Assembly (NCBI GenBank): GCA_947493035.1
Contig: CANLOW010000002.1
Coordinates: 434,001-498,000 of the forward strand
Length of the DNA: 64,000 bases
DNA from: an uncultured Aquimarina sp.
Lineage (GTDB): Bacteria > Bacteroidota > Bacteroidia > Flavobacteriales > Flavobacteriaceae
Reading direction: 5' to 3'
Below the pieces are notes generated by a model, which made no database searches, was not told the DNA's origin, and saw nothing but the letters and a program-made list of their open reading frames with translations. This document shows, piece by piece, positions 9,596 through 18,117 of the stretch. A program made the translations under genes and the position numbers. Numbering within the stretch: position 1 is the first letter of the stretch; every line of letters begins with the position of its first letter.

Positions 9596-10711
9596 TTAAT
9601 TATTTACTGGTTGATTAAATAGTTTAGCGGCTTTATTATAGCCTTCAAGAGTCATACTCCACATCTGTCCTTTTACTTTAATCAATTGCTGTTCTTCTAA
9701 TTCTTGAAGAGCACTTTTCGAATATCCTTGAAAATCATTGAGAATCTTTATAGTATGAGGTCGTGTTATATCTTCATGCGTACTCGCTATTTCAAACATC
9801 AAACTTAATGTCTTAAATACTTTAAGTGCTTTTCTATTCTTTTGTTTTCGAATTTCTTTAAAAAGAATACCCCGTGTTGGTGAAAAGACAAAAGAAACTA
9901 ACACGAAAAAAGAGGCTACCAATACGATTATGGGACCTGTAGATAAATTATGAGAACTAGCACTTATGCCTGTCCCTATAAACCCTGAAAGTCCTCCAAA
10001 AATCGCAGCCAATATTACCATTATGTACAATTTGTCTGTCCATTGTCTTGCGGCGGCGGCGGGAGCTAATAACATCGCAGACATTAACACTACTCCAACT
10101 GTTTGAAGGCCTAACACAATAGCTACGACAATGAAGCTAGTAATTAATATATCTAAGAAACGAATATTAAACCCCAAAGTTTTCGTGAAATCAGTATCAA
10201 AAAGCATTACTTTCAACTCTTTCCAAAAAGCAAATAGTACCAGTAATGATAACCCTAAAACAATAACTAATAAGTAAACATCGGATTTTAATAATGTTGC
10301 AGCTTGTCCAAAAAGATATTTATCTAAACCTGCTTGATTAGCATTGGGCATTTTTTGAACATAGGTTAACAATAACATTCCAAAGCCAAAAAAGAGAGAA
10401 AGTATCAACCCTAAAGCTGTATCTGATTTTAAATGAGTTCTCTTTACAATGCCGCGAATCCAAAATGAACCTATAATTCCACTTATCAAAGCTCCTGCTA
10501 AAATTACCAATGGATTTTTAGTTCCTGTCCACAAAAATGCTAAAACAATACCTGGCAGTGCCGCATGAGAAATTGCATCACCCAATAAACTTTGCTTTCG
10601 TAATACCGCAAAACTCCCTAAGATTCCACAAATAGCACCTAAAACTACTGTACCTATAGTGATTACTTGTAAAGTATAGTCCGAAAAAAGAAGCTCTAAA
10701 TAGGAATTCAT
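9596..10711 (-). CDS. Metal ABC transporter permease with fused winged-helix tail
   Basis: 371 residues from ATG at 10711. The frame stays open to 10849, but the extra 46 residues (MNSLYIMLKLTV and on) are not hydrophobic-family sequence and would overlap the divergent regulator gene, so 10711 is preferred. It is an ABC-3 family permease (SLLGDAISHAALPGI, GVVLMSAMLLAPAAAARQW) with about nine membrane segments, followed by a soluble C-terminal domain with HEDITRPHTIKILNDF and a beta-hairpin KVKGQMWSMTLEGY, resembling an iron-dependent-repressor winged helix. It forms a two-gene unit with the next permease and probably makes the heterodimeric membrane channel of an Mn, Zn or Fe importer. Confidence 0.86.
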   Translation of the reverse strand: MNSYLELLFSDYTLQVITIGTVVLGAICGILGSFAVLRKQSLLGDAISHAALPGIVLAFLWTGTKNPLVILAGALISGIIGSFWIRGIVKRTHLKSDTALGLILSLFFGFGMLLLTYVQKMPNANQAGLDKYLFGQAATLLKSDVYLLVIVLGLSLLVLFAFWKELKVMLFDTDFTKTLGFNIRFLDILITSFIVVAIVLGLQTVGVVLMSAMLLAPAAAARQWTDKLYIMVILAAIFGGLSGFIGTGISASSHNLSTGPIIVLVASFFVLVSFVFSPTRGILFKEIRKQKNRKALKVFKTLSLMFEIASTHEDITRPHTIKILNDFQGYSKSALQELEEQQLIKVKGQMWSMTLEGYNKAAKLFNQPVNN

Positions 10712-10839
10712 GAATTTATTTTGCCTAGCAAAATTATAGTAATTATTTAAACATAAGAAATCATACGCTCCAAATAAGTCTTTAGTTATTTTTATATTGA
10801 TCCCCTTAAGTTTTACTGTAAGCTTCAACATTATATATA

Positions 10840-11406
10840 ATGAATTCATTAATCCAACTATTCACTACTATTCTACCTTTTTCAAAAGAGGAACAGATTT
10901 TCATAAATGAAAATTTGATTACCGAATCATACGAAAAAGGGGATTATCATTGTATAGAGGGGAAAACTTGCAAAAAGCTAAGTTTTATTGAAAATGGTAT
11001 TTTTAGTGTCGAAGGATATCGCACTATAGATGATTCCTATATAAAATACTTTGCTAGCCAAGGACATTTTGCAGTAGACTTAGATAGCTTCTTTCACCAA
11101 ACACCATCAAAAGAAAATATCAAAGCACTTACCAATTGCGAGCTTTTAACAATAAGCCGTGAAACCTATAATATGTTTGAAAAAGAAATTACTAACTTTT
11201 CTAAGGTTATAAGTTTCCTTAAAGAAAAAGCATTACTAGAAAAATACACGATCAAAAGTGAAATGTTAGTCGATAATGCAGAAACACGTTATTTAAAATT
11301 TATTAAAAGGCATCCAGAAGTAGCTAATCAAATTCCGCAGAAACTTATTGCTACCCATTTAGGAATCTCTCAATTTACACTTAGCCGTATTCGAGCTAAA
11401 AAATAG
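10840..11406 (+). CDS. Crp/Fnr-family transcription regulator
   Basis: 188 residues. Residues 1-115 form a cyclic-nucleotide-binding-like jelly-roll (EKGDYHCIEGKTCKKLSFIENG) and the C-terminus is a short helix-turn-helix (IPQKLIATHLGISQFTLSRIRAKK), the usual layout of flavobacterial Crp-like regulators without strict cAMP-binding residues. It is divergent from the metal permeases, with 128 bases between the starts, and sits 98 bases ahead of an SDR oxidoreductase, which is the likely target. The start lies in a 12-base palindrome AATGAATTCATT, possibly accidental. Confidence 0.9.
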   Translation: MNSLIQLFTTILPFSKEEQIFINENLITESYEKGDYHCIEGKTCKKLSFIENGIFSVEGYRTIDDSYIKYFASQGHFAVDLDSFFHQTPSKENIKALTNCELLTISRETYNMFEKEITNFSKVISFLKEKALLEKYTIKSEMLVDNAETRYLKFIKRHPEVANQIPQKLIATHLGISQFTLSRIRAKK

Positions 11407-11504
11407 CCACTTTCTCTCAAAAGCTTTTTTGCTTTTTAGCAACATCTTTCATTCTTCATTCATCTAGTTTTATTGAACATTACAAATCAATAAATACAAG
11501 AAAA

Positions 11505-12242
11505 ATGAACTTATTAGAAAACAAGGTAGCTGTGGTAACTGGAGCATCTAAAGGAATTGGAGCTGCAATAGCGATTTCTTTAGCGTCACATGGAGCTAAG
11601 GTAGTGGTAAACTACAATAGTGATCATGATGGTGCTAAAAAAACAGTTCAAAAAATAGAGCAACAAGGAGGAATTGCTGTGATGATCCAGGGAAACATCA
11701 CTAAATCTGACGATATAAAATCACTTTTAAAGGAAACTGTTAAGAATTTCGGGAAACTAGATATTCTAATAAATAATGCAGGGGTTTATAAATTCGAACC
11801 TTTAGAAACCATTACCGAAAAAGAATTTCATAGACATTTTGATACTAATGTACTTAGCGTCTTTCTAATGACACAGGAATCTATCAAATATTTTAATCAA
11901 AACGGAGGAAGTATTATAAATATCAGTTCGGTAGCTAGTGTAAAAGCAACACCAATGACATCTTTATACACTGCTTCTAAATGTGCTGTGGATGGAATCA
12001 CTAGAGTCTTGTCTAAAGAATTAGGTGCAAAAAATATTCGCATAAACTCTATTTTACCGGGCCCTACACCCACTGAAGGAAATATCATGAACTCAGACAT
12101 TGAAGCTTTTGTTATTGCAAATACATCTCTAGGGAAAATTGGAAGTTGTAATGATATTGCACAACTAACTAGTTTTCTTTCATCTGACAATGCAAAATGG
12201 ATTACAGGACAAAAAATCGTCGTTTCTGGAGGGTTTGATTAA
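11505..12242 (+). CDS. SDR-family NAD(P)-dependent oxidoreductase
   Basis: 245 residues, a classical short-chain dehydrogenase. The cofactor loop is TGASKGIGAAIA, then NNAG near residue 88, the catalytic Ser in ISSVAS and the Tyr-x3-Lys in YTASK. The C-terminus (WITGQKIVVSGGFD) is typical of FabG-like members. The substrate cannot be set from sequence. Together with the preceding Crp-type gene it looks like a regulator-enzyme pair often seen in Bacteroidota; a terminator hairpin follows at 12306. Confidence 0.92.
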   Translation: MNLLENKVAVVTGASKGIGAAIAISLASHGAKVVVNYNSDHDGAKKTVQKIEQQGGIAVMIQGNITKSDDIKSLLKETVKNFGKLDILINNAGVYKFEPLETITEKEFHRHFDTNVLSVFLMTQESIKYFNQNGGSIINISSVASVKATPMTSLYTASKCAVDGITRVLSKELGAKNIRINSILPGPTPTEGNIMNSDIEAFVIANTSLGKIGSCNDIAQLTSFLSSDNAKWITGQKIVVSGGFD

Positions 12243-12305
12243 GAACACTTTTTCTTAGCTATTAATTATTTCATTCAATATTGTTCATAGTCAATTAACT
12301 GATGG

Positions 12306-12338
12306 TAAGCCATGGAGTATTATACTCTTTGGCTTTAC
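12306..12338 (+). terminator. Terminator after the SDR gene
   Basis: Interrupted hairpin AAGCCA-TG-GAGTA / TACTC-TT-TGGCTT (12307-12335) with a three-base loop, followed by TACTT. It is moderately convincing because the T run is short. Confidence 0.6.
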
Positions 12339-12634
12339 TTGCTGAATATTTTTTTCATGAATATTCGCAATCATTAATAATTCTAAGCGCGCTATACTAA
12401 ATTGTTCATGAATGAAATATTATTGACACCTAGTATTATAAATTACCAACACTATGAAAATCAAAATTTAACGCAGCTATAACATTAAAAAACACATCTA
12501 TCAATTACTTTAACTTTAGCTAATCAACTACCTCGATACAAGTATACGAGATGTGTAGCTAAAATCTACTTTTGTTAAAATACGAGGCAAGCCTCAAGGA
12601 ATTCAACTCACAATGTGAGATTAAAAAAGATAAA
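12339..12634. other. Non-coding stretch upstream of the PNPOx-like gene
   Basis: No open frame of note. A seven-base inverted repeat GAATATT / AATATTC lies near 12344-12365. The motif TACTTTTG at 12567-12574 matches the Bacteroidota -7 element TAnnTTTG, although no clear TTG element is found 20 bases upstream. Confidence 0.5.
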
Positions 12635-13177
12635 ATGGGAAAGCGATATACTGAAATCAATGAAACACAAGCATCTTTTATAAAAAATCAAAAAATATTT
12701 TTCGTAGGCACTGCTGCAACTGATGGTCGAGTAAACATATCTCCCAAGGGCATGGATTCTTTTCGTGTAATTGGTGCTAATAAAATTGTTTGGTTAAACC
12801 TAACAGGAAGTGGCAATGAAACTGCTGCTCATCTACAATTGAATGATCGAATGACCATTATGTTTTGTGCTTTTGATGGAAAACCTTTGATTTTACGTTT
12901 GTATGGAAATGCCACCATTTACCACCCTAGAAATGAGGAATTCGATCAATTGAATACTCTTTTTAGCGAAATACCAGGTAAAAGACAAATCATTGAAATG
13001 TCAGTTGACCTTGTACAAGAGTCTTGTGGATTCGCAGTTCCTTTATTAGATTTTAAAGAAGAACGTGTAATACTAAAAAACTGGGCTGATAAACAAGGAA
13101 AAAATGGAATTAGTGAGTATTGGGCTGCTAAAAACACAAAAAGTATTGATAATTTTGACACTAAAATTTTTGGATGA
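12635..13177 (+). CDS. Pyridoxamine 5'-phosphate oxidase-like flavoprotein
   Basis: 180 residues from ATG at 12635. The frame stays open 63 bases upstream to a TTG at 12572, but that extension (MLKYEASLKEFN) is unrelated to the fold and the TTG sits inside a promoter-like TACTTTTG. The N-terminus IKNQKIFFVGTAATDGRVNISPKGMDSFRV is the split-barrel FMN-binding start of the PNPOx-like family, and RMTIMFCAFDGKPLILRLYG continues the barrel. Such proteins act on flavin, F420 or haem substrates; the actual reaction is unknown. It overlaps the next gene by four bases (ATGA), indicating coupling. Confidence 0.88.
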   Translation: MGKRYTEINETQASFIKNQKIFFVGTAATDGRVNISPKGMDSFRVIGANKIVWLNLTGSGNETAAHLQLNDRMTIMFCAFDGKPLILRLYGNATIYHPRNEEFDQLNTLFSEIPGKRQIIEMSVDLVQESCGFAVPLLDFKEERVILKNWADKQGKNGISEYWAAKNTKSIDNFDTKIFG

Positions 13178-13545
13178 AATTTATCACACTACTTCTTTTA
13201 CCTTTAGTATTGACCAGTTGCTATACACCCGAACGCAAGTGCAAAAAATTTCAGAAAGGAACTTTTGAATATTCTGAAATCATCGGTGGCAAAATTGAAA
13301 CTACAAAGTTTGTCCGAAATGATAGTATAGAAATTGATTATTTTCGATCTAAAGCTGATACTTCTAGCATTCGCTGGGTTAATGATTGTGAGTGTATTTT
13401 GAAAAACTTGAATCCCAAAAATCGAAGTGAAGAAAAACCTCTACATATAAAAATACTTACCACAGAAAAAAATAATTACACGTTTGAATACGGCCTTGTT
13501 GGCTCAGCTAAAAAGCAAAAAGGTAATGCTACTAAAATTGATTAG
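13174..13545 (+). CDS. Small lipoprotein of unknown function
   Basis: 123 residues with a lipobox Cys16 (PLVLTSC). Closely similar small lipoproteins are widespread in Flavobacteriaceae (recalled features: FVRNDSIEIDYF, SSIRWVNDCE, and a C-terminal KKQKGNATKID). From memory, some database entries for these carry the name DNA topoisomerase IV, which has no support in this sequence: the protein is far too small and is exported. It is translationally coupled to the PNPOx-like gene. No function is known. Confidence 0.85.
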   Translation: MKFITLLLLPLVLTSCYTPERKCKKFQKGTFEYSEIIGGKIETTKFVRNDSIEIDYFRSKADTSSIRWVNDCECILKNLNPKNRSEEKPLHIKILTTEKNNYTFEYGLVGSAKKQKGNATKID

Positions 13546-13763
13546 TTACATTTTGCAATCGTTTATTTATTCAATTCCTTATGTTTTCAAAATTTCAATA
13601 GTGAGTATCTTTAAAATCAGCATACTAAATTCTTCTATCAATCATTTATAATAATAGAATTATCAAGACAACAAAGAAGTCTCTAAATTTGTAGCAAAAC
13701 GTTTTTTTGATATTCTATAAAATATACATTAGTAAATACATAATATAACTGAATCTAATTTTT

Positions 13764-14108
13764 ATGAACCTAAATCAATTTTTAGAAAAACTAAATACCT
13801 CTCCTGAAACTGTAGATTTTAAAGAAACAATGTCTGTAGTAGAAAACGAATATATATTTACTGAAACTGCTTTCAAAAATGGTGATACTTATAACGAAGC
13901 GGGACAAAATTCTGGTTCTTGTAAACTCTTTGCTTTGGCACAACATAACAAACTCGATAAAGAAGCTACATTGGCATGTTTTGGGGACTACTATAGAAAA
14001 GATGTATTAGAAAACCCTAAAGCTACAGATCATGCAAATATTCGAAACTTCATGAAATATGGTTGGGAAGGAATTCAATTTGAAGGCACTCCTTTAACTG
14101 CTAAATAA
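13764..14108 (+). CDS. HopJ-family protein
   Basis: 114 residues matching the HopJ family, named after a Pseudomonas type III effector but widespread in free-living bacteria without such a system. Recognised by the N-terminal FLEKLNTSPETVDFKETM and the segment FKNGDTYNEAGQNSGSCKL, followed by LACFGDYYRKDVLENP and the C-terminal MKYGWEGIQFEG. Here a housekeeping or stress role is more likely than virulence. A TAAATTTG -7 element lies at 13684-13691, giving a leader of about 70 bases. It is probably monocistronic. Confidence 0.88.
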   Translation: MNLNQFLEKLNTSPETVDFKETMSVVENEYIFTETAFKNGDTYNEAGQNSGSCKLFALAQHNKLDKEATLACFGDYYRKDVLENPKATDHANIRNFMKYGWEGIQFEGTPLTAK

Positions 14109-14121
14109 GATTTTTTATGCT

Positions 14122-14174
14122 TTGAGTTACTAAGTCTTGATGTTTACAATAACTCTATTAACTTAGTAACTCAA
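14122..14174 (+). terminator. Long inverted repeat after the HopJ gene
   Basis: Perfect 14-base arms TTGAGTTACTAAGT (14122-14135) and ACTTAGTAACTCAA (14161-14174) separated by 25 bases. There is no good T run, so it may act as a weak terminator or as an RNA stabiliser. Confidence 0.5.
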
Positions 14175-14189
14175 TCATAGATCTGTATT

Positions 14190-14771
14190 ATGAAAATTAA
14201 AATCATCACATACCTCCTACTATTTGTATGTTTTTACAGTTATTCTCAGACTAACTTTAACAAAGGGATTTATACTTCTTGGGAAACATTGAGAGCTAAT
14301 ACTCCTGACCATGCATTACAGTCTGAAGTGGTGTATAAAAAAGTAACTACAGATCAACAAAAGGCAGAACCTCATCGAATTGCCGTCATAAAAAATGATG
14401 CTAAACAATCAATCCTAGCATTCAGTGACGGGAAAGAGTTATTTTTTAACGAACAAAAACCTGACTTAAAAAACAAACCCTTTTTTAATCACGTTACGAT
14501 GTATGGTGATCGTTACGGAGTTTATAGCTCTTTATTTGTAATAGGAATCAACAAAAATTTAGGTGTTGGAAATTTCCCTATGCATTGCAATGTAAAGGGA
14601 TTAGAGTTAATTGATTTTAAAAATGGAAATGTTACTAAAATTCTAAATAAAGGAGATTTAAAAAACCTGCTACAAAACGATCAAGAGCTTTTAAAACGCT
14701 TCAAAAAAGAAGCAAATAAGCACCGGAAAATTCGAGTTTATTTATTAGAATATCTAATTCGAAATTCTTAA
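14190..14771 (+). CDS. Secreted protein of unknown function
   Basis: 193 residues with a signal peptide (KIITYLLLFVCFYSYSQ, cleavage likely after SYS). The mature start NFNKGIYTSWETLRANTPDHALQSEV resembles a family of secreted flavobacterial proteins in which a short GIYTS-like phrase begins the mature domain (possibly DUF6563-like, from memory). The C-terminus is basic and helical. It is flanked by an inverted repeat upstream and 146 bases of non-coding sequence downstream, so it is probably expressed alone. Confidence 0.78.
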   Translation: MKIKIITYLLLFVCFYSYSQTNFNKGIYTSWETLRANTPDHALQSEVVYKKVTTDQQKAEPHRIAVIKNDAKQSILAFSDGKELFFNEQKPDLKNKPFFNHVTMYGDRYGVYSSLFVIGINKNLGVGNFPMHCNVKGLELIDFKNGNVTKILNKGDLKNLLQNDQELLKRFKKEANKHRKIRVYLLEYLIRNS

Positions 14772-14917
14772 CTAATTTTAACCTTCATTAAAGCTTCTTA
14801 TTCACTGCTATTTTAGTTTTATTTATAATTTTGTTTTTCAATAATTGTATTTACTTGAATAGTACTTCAAGTATTAAAACTGAACATCAAAATTATAGGT
14901 AGTCCTATTCATTATAA

Positions 14918-17086
14918 ATGATTAAAATTTCTCCTAAAACCCTTAAAGACTTAGAGTTTTCAACAGTAGCTAAACAAGTCTCAGAATATTGTAATACAGA
15001 TAAGGGAAAAGAAAAAGCTATACACATTGTACCATTTACAGATAAAGACATATTAATCGATGCTTTAAAAATGGTCAATGAATATAAATCATCTTATTTT
15101 CAAGATGCTCGTATTCCAAATCATGGTTATGATAGTATTGGTAATGAGTTGAAACTTTTAGGTATTGAAAACACTTTTTTAGAGGCTAATAATCTCAAAA
15201 AAATAGTTTCTTTAAATTTTACTGTAAATGATCTATTATATTTTTTCAATAAAAAAGTAGAGCTATATCCTACGCTTTCAAAGTTCTCTAGAGAAATTAC
15301 TTTTACAACAGATATCATTAAAAGTATAGAGGTTATCATCGATAAATTTGGTGAAGTCAAAAATAGCGCCTCTCCCATTTTACAAAATGTTAGGCGAAGT
15401 ATTACTAGTGTTCAAGGTCAATTGAACGGAAGTTTCGGCAGAGATCTTAGTCGATATTCAGCAGCAGGTGTCTTAGATGATATCCGTGAAACTGTTGTAG
15501 ATAATCGCCGTGTACTTGCTGTAAAAGCCATGTACCGCCGAAAAGTAAAAGGTGCAATTTTAGGAAGTTCTAAAACAGGTAGTATTGTTTATATAGAACC
15601 TGAAGCTACTAGAAATTATAATAACGAGCTTTCGAATTTATTATACGAAGAACGAGAAGAGGTAATTCGTATTTTAAAAAAACTAACTAATGAGATTAGA
15701 CCTTATCAAGAGATTTTAATTTCTTTTCAAGAGTATTTAAGTGATATTGATGTCATTGCTGCAAAAACAAAGTATGCAGAAAGTATGAACGCCTTGCTCC
15801 CTAAAATTTCAGAGAATCGCGATTTATACCTTAAGGATGCTTATCACCCTGTACTTCTTTTAAATAACAAATCAAAAGGAGATACCACTTACCCTCAAAC
15901 TATCGGCTTGAGTAATGATAGCCGAATCATTGTAATATCAGGACCTAACGCTGGAGGTAAAAGTATCACACTTAAAACGGTAGGTTTATTACAAGTAATG
16001 TTACAAAGTGGAATGCTTGTCCCTGTACATGAATACAGCCGAATGTGTTTGTTTGATACAATTCTATCAGATATTGGAGATAATCAATCTATTGAAAATC
16101 ATTTAAGCACCTATAGTTATCGTCTAAAAAACATGAATTACTTCTTACGAAAATGTAATGAGCGTACCTTGTTTTTGATTGATGAATTTGGAACTGGGTC
16201 TGATCCAGAATTAGGGGGTGCCTTAGCTGAAGCCTTTTTAGAAGTATTTTATGAGCGAGAAGCTTTCGGAATCATTACAACACATTACGCTAACCTAAAA
16301 ATGTTAGCAAATGAGTTACCTGCTATTACGAATGCAAATATGCTTTTTGATACGCGTACATTAAAACCTTTGTTCAAACTGCATTTAGGTGAAGCAGGAA
16401 GTTCTTTCACTTTCGAAGTAGCTCAAAAAAATGGTATACCCTACAGTTTAATCAATAAAGCAAAAAAGAAAGTAGAACGTGGTAAAATTCGTTTCGATAA
16501 ATCTATTGCAAACCTACAGAAAGAACGTAGCAAATTAGAAAAGACACGTACAAAACTCGATAGCGAAGCTAATAAAGCGGGATCCGAAAAAGAACGTTTA
16601 GAAAAAATAAATGATCGCGTACAAAAGAAGTTAGAAAGCTATCAAGAACTTTATGATGCCAACCAACGATTGATTTATCTTGGAAATAAAGTTAAAGGTC
16701 TAAGCGAATCTTATTTTAAAAATAAAAAGAAGAAGCCTGTTATTGATGAATTTATGAAAATTCTCGAAATCGAGAATGTAAAAATCAAACAACAAACAGC
16801 CAAGCAGCGTAAAGCCGAAAAAGCTAAACAAGAAAAAGCAAAGAAAGAAGTCGAACAAAAGGTTGAAGTCATTCGAAAAGAAAAGAAAAAGCAAAAAGAA
16901 AAAGAAGAAGCTAAACCCGTAAAACCTAAACCAGTACTAAAAGTAAATGACCGTGTACGCATGCACGATGGAAAAGCTATTGGAGTAATCGATAGCATAG
17001 AAAAAGGTAAAGCTACAATAGACTATGGTATGTTTACAACTAATGTAAGTATCGATTTGCTTGAACTTGTAGAAAGGAAACGATAA
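14918..17086 (+). CDS. mutS2: MutS2-type DNA-binding ATPase
   Basis: 722 residues, a MutS2 family protein. MutS-type ATPase core: Walker A GPNAGGKS near residue 342, the Walker B region FLIDEFGTGSDPELGG near 420, and the ABC-like TTHYANLK shortly after. A long charged coiled coil (about 515-665, rich in Lys and Glu) follows, ending in a KOW-like beta domain (LKVNDRVRMHDGKAIGVIDSI). No C-terminal Smr nuclease domain is seen, so the protein is shorter than the 780-residue Bacillus-type MutS2. Family members suppress homologous recombination or act on stalled ribosomes rather than in mismatch repair. A reductase gene follows 35 bases later. Confidence 0.92.
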   Translation: MIKISPKTLKDLEFSTVAKQVSEYCNTDKGKEKAIHIVPFTDKDILIDALKMVNEYKSSYFQDARIPNHGYDSIGNELKLLGIENTFLEANNLKKIVSLNFTVNDLLYFFNKKVELYPTLSKFSREITFTTDIIKSIEVIIDKFGEVKNSASPILQNVRRSITSVQGQLNGSFGRDLSRYSAAGVLDDIRETVVDNRRVLAVKAMYRRKVKGAILGSSKTGSIVYIEPEATRNYNNELSNLLYEEREEVIRILKKLTNEIRPYQEILISFQEYLSDIDVIAAKTKYAESMNALLPKISENRDLYLKDAYHPVLLLNNKSKGDTTYPQTIGLSNDSRIIVISGPNAGGKSITLKTVGLLQVMLQSGMLVPVHEYSRMCLFDTILSDIGDNQSIENHLSTYSYRLKNMNYFLRKCNERTLFLIDEFGTGSDPELGGALAEAFLEVFYEREAFGIITTHYANLKMLANELPAITNANMLFDTRTLKPLFKLHLGEAGSSFTFEVAQKNGIPYSLINKAKKKVERGKIRFDKSIANLQKERSKLEKTRTKLDSEANKAGSEKERLEKINDRVQKKLESYQELYDANQRLIYLGNKVKGLSESYFKNKKKKPVIDEFMKILEIENVKIKQQTAKQRKAEKAKQEKAKKEVEQKVEVIRKEKKKQKEKEEAKPVKPKPVLKVNDRVRMHDGKAIGVIDSIEKGKATIDYGMFTTNVSIDLLELVERKR

Positions 17087-17121
17087 TTTATTTACCATAT
17101 AATTCAAAAAAGCATTGCACA

Positions 17122-17625
17122 TTGAAAAAGGTAATTATTTCAGGGAGTTCTAGAAAAAACGGTGATACCAAAAAAGTTATTTCTGAATTGGTTAAAATCT
17201 CTAATTGGGATGTGATTGACTTATTAGATTATAACATCTCACATTTTGATTACGAACATGCCAACAAAAATGATGATTTCATAAGACTGATCAAGCACTT
17301 AACTGATTCTTATGATGTCTTTATTTTAGCGACTCCTGTATATTGGTATTCCATGAGTGGGATAATGAAAGTTTTTTTTGATCGTCTCACAGATTTGCTC
17401 ACTATCGAAAAAAATATAGGCAGAAAATTACGCGGAAAATATATGGCGGTAATTAGTTGTTCTAATGGTGATAACTTAGAAGATAATTTTTGGCTTCCTT
17501 TTAAAAAATCAGCTATCTATTTAGGAATACATTATTTGACCGATTTACATACATTACAAAGCAACCTAAACAAAGACGCTTTACTTCAATTTAAAATGAC
17601 TATTGATGAAAAAACGATGTCATAA
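17122..17625 (+). CDS. Flavodoxin-fold NAD(P)H-dependent reductase
   Basis: 167 residues. The N-terminal KKVIISGSSRKNGDTKKVI is the FMN phosphate-binding loop of the NADPH-dependent FMN reductase/flavodoxin-like family, and ILATPVYWYSMSGIMKVFFDR is the second FMN-contact motif. The start codon is TTG at 17122; no upstream ATG exists in frame, and starting later would remove the FMN loop, so TTG is taken as real. The gene follows mutS2 by 35 bases and may be cotranscribed. Substrate unknown, commonly a quinone or azo compound. Confidence 0.9.
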   Translation: MKKVIISGSSRKNGDTKKVISELVKISNWDVIDLLDYNISHFDYEHANKNDDFIRLIKHLTDSYDVFILATPVYWYSMSGIMKVFFDRLTDLLTIEKNIGRKLRGKYMAVISCSNGDNLEDNFWLPFKKSAIYLGIHYLTDLHTLQSNLNKDALLQFKMTIDEKTMS

Positions 17626-17775
17626 CATATGATTCAATCATATAAATTAAGCCTACAATTTCAGACTAAACTCAAGCTACTCAAAAGAAATTAATTTTAA
17701 TGCTGACTCTAAAGTATTATACTCTTTTCTAAATCGTTAAATTTTGATCTAAATACAAAAAAAACTACTGGGTAA

Positions 17776-17806
17776 TTGCTAACAGCGAATAGCTTTTATA
17801 CCTTTG
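17776..17806 (+). promoter_or_regulatory. Bacteroidota promoter giving a near-leaderless mRNA
   Basis: TTG at 17776-17778, 20 bases, then TACCTTTG at 17799-17806 matches the TTTG-N19-TAnnTTTG promoter of the phylum. The ATG of the DUF6787 gene begins only five bases after the -7 element, so transcription should begin on or within a few bases of the start codon. Confidence 0.75.
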
Positions 17807-17811
17807 CACAC

Positions 17812-18117
17812 ATGGAAAAATTAAAACAACGTTGGGGTGTCGAAAATAACTGGCAAATCATTGTCATATTTATTGTTTTTGCCGTAACAGGATCAACTGC
17901 TGCTAAGCTTGCAGCTCCCATAACCGAATTTATCGGTATTCCTAAAGCAACGACTCCTGGGTATATCTTTTGGCCAATTCGTATAGTTTTAATGTTTGTG
18001 ATGTATCAAATATTAATTGTTGCTTACGGTTGGTTATTTGGACAATTTAATTTCTTCTGGAATTTTGAAAAAAAGATGCTTAGAAGATTAGGTTTAGGAC
18101 GTTTCTTAAACGACTAA
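17812..18117 (+). CDS. DUF6787-like small membrane protein
   Basis: 101 residues from ATG at 17812; an upstream TTG in frame belongs to the promoter and is not a start. Opening sequence MEKLKQRWGVENNWQIIVIF, then two membrane segments, the phrase GSTAAKLAAPITEF and a C-terminal cluster of charge. From memory this matches the DUF6787 family of Flavobacteriia, whose function is unknown. It is probably an inner-membrane protein with both ends in the cytoplasm. Confidence 0.8.
   Translation: MEKLKQRWGVENNWQIIVIFIVFAVTGSTAAKLAAPITEFIGIPKATTPGYIFWPIRIVLMFVMYQILIVAYGWLFGQFNFFWNFEKKMLRRLGLGRFLND

Noticed and set aside
10712..10849. N-terminal extension of the metal permease to 10849
   Set aside because: Would overlap the divergent regulator gene and adds polar sequence that does not fit the family start.
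10839..10850. 12-base palindrome AATGAATTCATT over the start of the Crp-type gene as an operator
   Set aside because: Consists mainly of the ATG codon and its chance complement in AT-rich DNA; no second copy.
13174..13545. DNA topoisomerase IV label for the small lipoprotein
   Set aside because: The protein is exported, 123 residues long and lacks any topoisomerase motif.
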